Assembly (NCBI RefSeq): GCF_949628215.1
Contig: NC_134285.1
Coordinates: forward strand, 25,682,797-25,746,796
Direction: 5' to 3'
DNA length: 64,000 bases
From: Phalacrocorax aristotelis
Lineage: Eukaryota; Chordata; Aves; Suliformes; Phalacrocoracidae
Notes under the pieces: generated by a model
The model's database searches: none
What the model was told of the DNA's origin: nothing
Seen by the model: the letters and a program-made list of their open reading frames with translations, nothing else
Shown here: positions 58,401-64,000 of the stretch, in pieces
How the letters are laid out: each line of letters opens with the position of its first letter
Numbering within the stretch: position 1 is the stretch's first letter
Position numbers and translations under genes: made by a program

Positions 58401-61400
58401 GGGTAGCACCGGGCCAGTGCCTTCTGCAAGGAAAAGGGAAGGTTCTCTAACTCTCATTACACTTTGCCCCTGAGAGCTGCAAAACACTTAATGAGGTTCT
58501 TCTAACAGCATAGGCTGGAATCTGGTGATGAATTTGTTACCATTAAGTGATAAAAGGCTGCATTCATTCTGCCCCTCTAGGTACTCTTACTTTTTCCTAC
58601 CTTTGTAATTGATGCAGTTCTCTTATTGTCTGAATCCTTTGACTTTATCTCCTGCTAATTTGGTAAGAAGTATGCAAATTAACAGTTCATTTCTCTGCAG
58701 CAGAAGTTGCAGGAGTTCTGGACAGCTCTCAGTTGTGTTTCAGGCTGAACTAACACCAGAAAAACCTAAATAATATTTCTTGTAAAGAGCTGTGGAATGT
58801 AGTTTGAATTGTGCCTGTCTGTGTTAAGAATAGAGAAACCCAATGGATATGTATTGGTACTTGCACAAAATTTTCAGAAATGTTTAGTATAATTCAGGAA
58901 CAGCCTGGTTCTTCTTTTGCTAGCATACATTGCAAATCATCTTTTATTTCTGACAGAGCATCTCCCATAAAACCACTGCACTAAGAAAAAAAGGAAAGCT
59001 AACTCTAAGTTATATGAAAAACCATTCTTAAATTACGTAAAGATGTTGAACCCCAGATACAGATCAGGCTTTGAGTATTATTTGGATGATGAAAACATAC
59101 GCAATTAAGTATTTTCAGCAGTACAGAAATGTTTTTTGTGATGAGCGGTAAGTAAATTCCTTTTATTTTTGTAGTATGTATTTCACACAAGATGCTCTTA
59201 GGGAAACCAATACATAAGGTGGTGTTTTCACACAGCATCCTGCCCTTGTGGCACATCCAAGGTTGGTGCAAAGTGACAAACGCCAATTCACTGAAACTCG
59301 GGGCTTGGGTGCCTTGTGGTTAATGGCACAGTGACTCTTAAAACATTACAATAGATGCTGCTCGGATGAAAACCACAAGGGCTGTTGATAGAACTGTTGC
59401 CAGGTGTAGGTACATGAAGAGTTGCTCTGATACTGGTTTGGTGTGAGAGGAGAGGGCTAGGAAGGTCACTGACCACTGCAGAAATTCAGGATGTTTTTTC
59501 AGGTTCATCCAAGGTTGAAAAACTATGTTTGCTGAGCAAAGAGTAACACATGGAAATGTCTCTAGATTGAAATACATTTTTTCAGGCTAATCAGCTTATT
59601 ACATTTACAGATCTATCTTTCTCACTTTTTTATACACTTCTTCATGTGCGTTTTCTCACATTCTTTCTTTTTAAGATTTTTTAGTCAATTTAAAAGCAGA
59701 TTATAGAAACTATAGTTTAAAAAATTAAATATTTTGTTTTGAAAATATAAAAATAAACCCTTTGGGTTTTTACAAATATTTCCTGTATTTCTTTTAGGTA
59801 ACACTATGCCCAGGATTTTATTTCAGTTTGCAAAAAATATTTGCTGTAAAACTGCATTTTTGCATTGACTGTACCACTTCCTGGCGTGACGCTCCAGTCA
59901 GTCCTCCCTGCATACTCTTGCTTGGTCTGTAGAATGAATAAACATCCATGTTACACAGCATTTTGAAATTTGCACTGCTTTGATATTGTTCAGCAATAGC
60001 AACAGGATTAACCAATGCTCCTGGGGAGCTTTAATTCTGCTCAATACACAAGCAAAGTGTTTCCTTGGCCGGTTCTACTTGCTGAGCTAACTCTTCTTTT
60101 CTGACAGCCAAGTAAAATCTGCTTAGCTCTATCGTCTTGCTCAGTTAAACAGATGTGCTTTGGATAGCAAATCGAATGACGCTGTTGCAGTTTGGCGCTG
60201 CACTGAATCTCTTCTACTCTTTCTACTCCAGAATTGATGCTTTAAAATCTGACAGCAGATAAACAAAAATCCCCATTGCAACAATTGCGGCATGTGAAGT
60301 GTAGCAGTGAGTTGCTGGGTAATTCCCGTAAGGGCAAGATGCCTGGATGATATTGCTAATGCTCATTACTGTTACCAGCAGGATGCTCAGACCATTCATC
60401 TTCTTGTAACAGACAGTTGGAACTTGTCCACAATAGTCATGTGTTTTGCTTGTTAAATAATTGCAAATTCATGTTCTCATTTAATAGTACTTTGATGGAT
60501 TCTTGGCTTTTAAGATCATTAAAAATAGTTATGGTCACCGAACATGACCTCTCTATAAAATGGGCCAAAAAATAACTTAGTTGCTTGTTCCTATGCCAAG
60601 GCTACAAATCCCAGTATAAATGGAGCTTGTCATTGAGAGTTATTTTTAGTTATTCCAAGAGGCAGAGATCTATTGCTTCCCTGGGCAATGCTTAATCATC
60701 CTTACTGATAAAAATGGGAGTTCAGGTACTGTATCAATAGACCGTTTTAAAATGACCAAGCAAGGTAAGAAATTGAAATTAGACCTACCTCTGCAAACTG
60801 CTGGTTGGTGTTTGTTGGTATGTTATTGCCCAGTTTTAGTATACACAAGTCGGAACAGCCAAGCTTTCTGCTGAAGTTAGTAGGAGCCATGAGTGTCTGG
60901 ACATTGCTCAGTAGGTCTCAGTACCAGGATGAATTTTTCTTAGAGATCAGACGAAGGATCTGTTTTGTGCCAAGGACAAAGGATGTTCTTAGCTGAAATT
61001 CATATATCAAAGCATTTCTTTCTGTTCAAATTGCAGAGCTGCAAATCTTAAAGTGTTCAGGCTGAGGTACACAACTAGTGTTTCTGAGTTTGATGAGACA
61101 CCAGTATCACCTTGGTAGAACCAAGGTTTTCAAGTGCTAGCTGAACTTCACTTCTGCTTGGTCACATTAGAATCCCAATCCACCCCCTTTTTTTTTTCCT
61201 GCTCTAAAATTTCATGCTATTTATTAAATGGATTTTATTTTGGATCAAGTGGCTGTCAGTTGCCCACTTGATTTTCTCATGATGTTTTTTCACCAAAATC
61301 AACATCCTGCTGCACCCAGTAATTTCTGTGTGGAGCCAATGCCTGTGTTTTCAAAGCAGAGATTTTTAGTATGAAATTGAACATGCTAAACAACAATTGC

Positions 61401-64000
61401 ATCTAATTCTAAAGCGTATCAATAAATTATGTCCTTTGTGCTCACTGTCTTCACCACAGTACCTTTTTATTTTACAGTTGGATACATATACTTGAATATT
61501 TATGCAGACTAACAAATCTGTAATGAAATCACTGGTAAGTTATTAAATCATGCTGGTTTTCCTTCAAGCGTTGCAAATTATCAGAAATTAAATCATTTGA
61601 ATGTAGTATGATAGGTCCAGATATCTGCTCTGGCTTTTTCTGGAAACAGGAAGTGTACTTCGAAACAAATAACGCATCTTCTGAGAGCAGTGTTTCTCAG
61701 TTGTAACCAGGATGTACTTTTTGTGGCTGGACTGCTTTAAATGAAACTAATTCAGTTGACTGAAACTCACCTTTATGAAGTGAAAATGTTGAAATGTAAG
61801 GCAACCGGAGTTTACAATCTCCATATATTCTCTCTCACGTGGTCTGATGTTTTGCCAGTATTCTCGGTGCATAGAGTAAATCACAGCAGTGGGGAAATGG
61901 GCCAAACGCAGTTTATAGAGTTGTTCTGTTGATTACCTTTTCATAGTAAAAATACAGGAGCTTGTTAAAATACCAGCCTCAAGCTCCAGTAAGCTGCCAG
62001 CGTTAGCCTAAATTTGGGCATGTGGATTGCTGAATAGCAGTTTATTGTGAAAAGTCAAATAATCATGTAAACCCATGCAACTCTCATAAGCCAGCTCCAT
62101 TAGAATGTGTTCTGTACTCTATGTACTAGTACGTGGGAATCTGTAGTGGTATGCTTTATTATCTTTGTTGCTTTATGCTGATACTAATAAAAATCTACAT
62201 TTCCTACGTAAAGAAAGCTCCTTGTCTCCCCAGAATTGCTGCACTGTAATTTCTGTTATGCAGTGTTACACAGATGTGGTTGTGGCTTCTCCTACGGCAA
62301 CAAGTAGTATCTTTCTATATATTGTTAAATGAAGCTTTCCAAATTGCCACCTTTTTATGAATACCAAGAATATTTTGTTGAAAACTGGACACACTGAGTG
62401 TACAATGAGGGATGTAGGATGGTGGAACTCTGTAGTGCTTTAGCTGGGACGGGTCAAACGCAGCATTAGGGTAGTCTGCCATTTAATCCTGCTATGAAGC
62501 CGGTACTCAGCTTGTCTTTATCTTGTGTATTTAAATAAATTTTCAGCAATATACCTCTGTGTCCTTGGGATTTTGGCCCTGCACAATTCTGCTCAGCTGA
62601 CGATAACTCAGATTTTATACTGGACAGAGCTGGGCTTGGTGATAGCAGCCATTGAGCTGGGTTAGAGCAATAAATTTAGTTTTTTGTAAATGAAAAAGGT
62701 GCTCGATGTCTTTCCAAGTGGGGAGCAGGAGGCTTGGACACACAGATTTTACTGTTGCTGAATATGCATTTGCAGCTGCCACTTGCCTGATCCTCCAGCA
62801 TGCATTCACTGTAGCAGCACAGTGACGCTTCATGTTGGGGTATGTGCATCAGAATTCCAGCTACGCTATTCAAAGAAAATGCAAACTCTTGCCACAGATC
62901 TGTAACAAGATGTGCTTAAGTCACAACTTGGTAGGAAAAATTATGCTCTGTGCTTATATGCTAACAATTCACCTCATTAATCTTCCCGTCATTTGTATTT
63001 AAAAGTAATCCAGGATTTTTAAAAGTGTAAATGAAAGCTAGGTATTTATTGCTACTGGCCTGGCTTGTCGAGTACACTGTGAAGGATGAGGTAGAGCTGG
63101 GGCACAAGGCATGCTTTTCTGGGGCTTGCCATAGGTATTCTGTGGCATCCACGCATGGGCTGAAAAGCAGGAAACTGCGACTTCCATCACTGACAGGCGA
63201 GAGTTATAACATCTGAGTTAGTGGGAGAGAAGGATAAAAGAAGTACTGTGTGTGAGAAAGAGAGGACTGAGAATAGCAGAGAACCTGAGGGAAAGAAAAC
63301 TATTGGATGAGGGGGGAAAAAAAGCTGTTTAAACCATTTCCTTCCATAAAGCAGCAACTTGGGACCCTCCAGCCACTGATGCTCTCTCCACAGTAGCTAT
63401 CACTTCTATTGCAAGGCACTTATTCACTGTGGGATCTTCCTGCAAGTCCCACTTTTCAACAGAGATATACTGTGGGGAATTATATGATGAAATGAGCTTC
63501 CTTTTTTGCAAGTTGAAATGGGTCAGAAATGGCTGGAGTGCTGCAGGGAGCTGGAAGGGTTCACGTGGTTCAGGAGAGCATTAAGCCATCAGAAATGGGT
63601 AGTTAGGAAGGGGCACGTCTATGTACAGCAGAAGGAAGATGGCAGATTAATTCCTGTTTATTCTTGTCTTCTTACTGCTGCTTTGTCCCAAGGGAAATAT
63701 ATTTTATATATCTGAAGTCTGTTACCACAGAAGGTTTAAAAAACAGGTTTCCAGAAAAGTGGAATGTAAAATCAAAGCCCTGTGTTGTTACAGCTGTGCC
63801 CCCAACCAGAGCAAAATCGCATTGCTGTGCCTCTCTGTAGTAAGTCGTGTCCCCGAAGTGGTGTTAGCTGGGTTTGCCGCTTTGGGTTGTCAGCAGAGAG
63901 CACTGGCTCCATTAGTCCCCATCTCAGATGGGAGCTCATGCTCAGGAGATGCCAGGGAGAAGCAGAAAGTGCTAATGGGGATGAAATTGAAATGGTTTGG
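55484..64000 (+). other. CLUAP1: CLUAP1 intron 9 (continues past the window)
   Basis: At least 8.5 kb after the exon 9 donor. Apart from the CR1 tail at 58220, no element and no further CLUAP1 exon were found. The absence of the acidic-tail exons here is the reason for extending this intron to the edge. Confidence 0.8.
58220..58335 (+). mobile_element. CR1 LINE, very short 3' tail
   Basis: GAGCAACCTGATCCAACTGA, then GGGTTTGGACTAGATGACCT and CTTCCAACCCAAAGCATTC, ending in TTGATTCTATGATTCTATGA. About 115 bases, plus strand, intron 9. Its wording is close to the copy at 25698-25932, suggesting the same subfamily. Confidence 0.9.

Overview
The window is vertebrate nuclear DNA, almost certainly from a bird. 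It is AT-rich with long introns, and it carries several 3' fragments of CR1 LINEs, including the avian CR1 tail that ends in repeats of ATTCTATG, plus bird-type retroviral LTRs. There is no bacterial or viral gene organisation. The species cannot be named from the sequence alone.

The window is dominated by one protein-coding gene on the + strand, CLUAP1 (clusterin-associated protein 1, also IFT38; DYF-3 in worms), a subunit of intraflagellar transport complex B needed to build cilia. Exons 1 to 9 are present with canonical splice sites and one continuous reading frame of about 310 codons. The last exons, which encode the acidic C-terminal tail, lie beyond the right edge. The CpG-rich promoter at about 8290-8760 contains a near-perfect RFX X-box about 85 bases before the start codon, which fits the known control of ciliary genes by RFX factors.

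Layout: 1-7290 is intergenic and holds no gene I can recognise, only two or three weak splice-bounded exon candidates. 7291-8130 is a minus-strand CR1 fragment just upstream of the promoter. 8290-8760 is the CpG island and first exon. 8587-16830 contains introns 1 to 4 and exons 2 to 4. 16927-29895 is the 13 kb intron 5, with a truncated LTR, a well-delimited antisense solo LTR (762 bases, 5-base target duplication) and two CR1 pieces. 29896-33519 contains exons 6 to 8. 33520-55410 is the 22 kb intron 8, with CR1 fragments of different ages, a probable second antisense LTR and a possible frame-breaking cryptic exon. 55411-55483 is exon 9, and the rest is intron 9 with one short CR1 tail.

I found no tRNA, rRNA, CRISPR array or clearly new multi-gene system. 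The observations most worth a second look are the X-box, an open in-frame extension upstream of the start codon, the solo LTR, the intron 8 cryptic exon, and a short upstream exon candidate with an ITIM-like tyrosine motif. Comparisons with human CLUAP1 are from memory of the family, not from an alignment.
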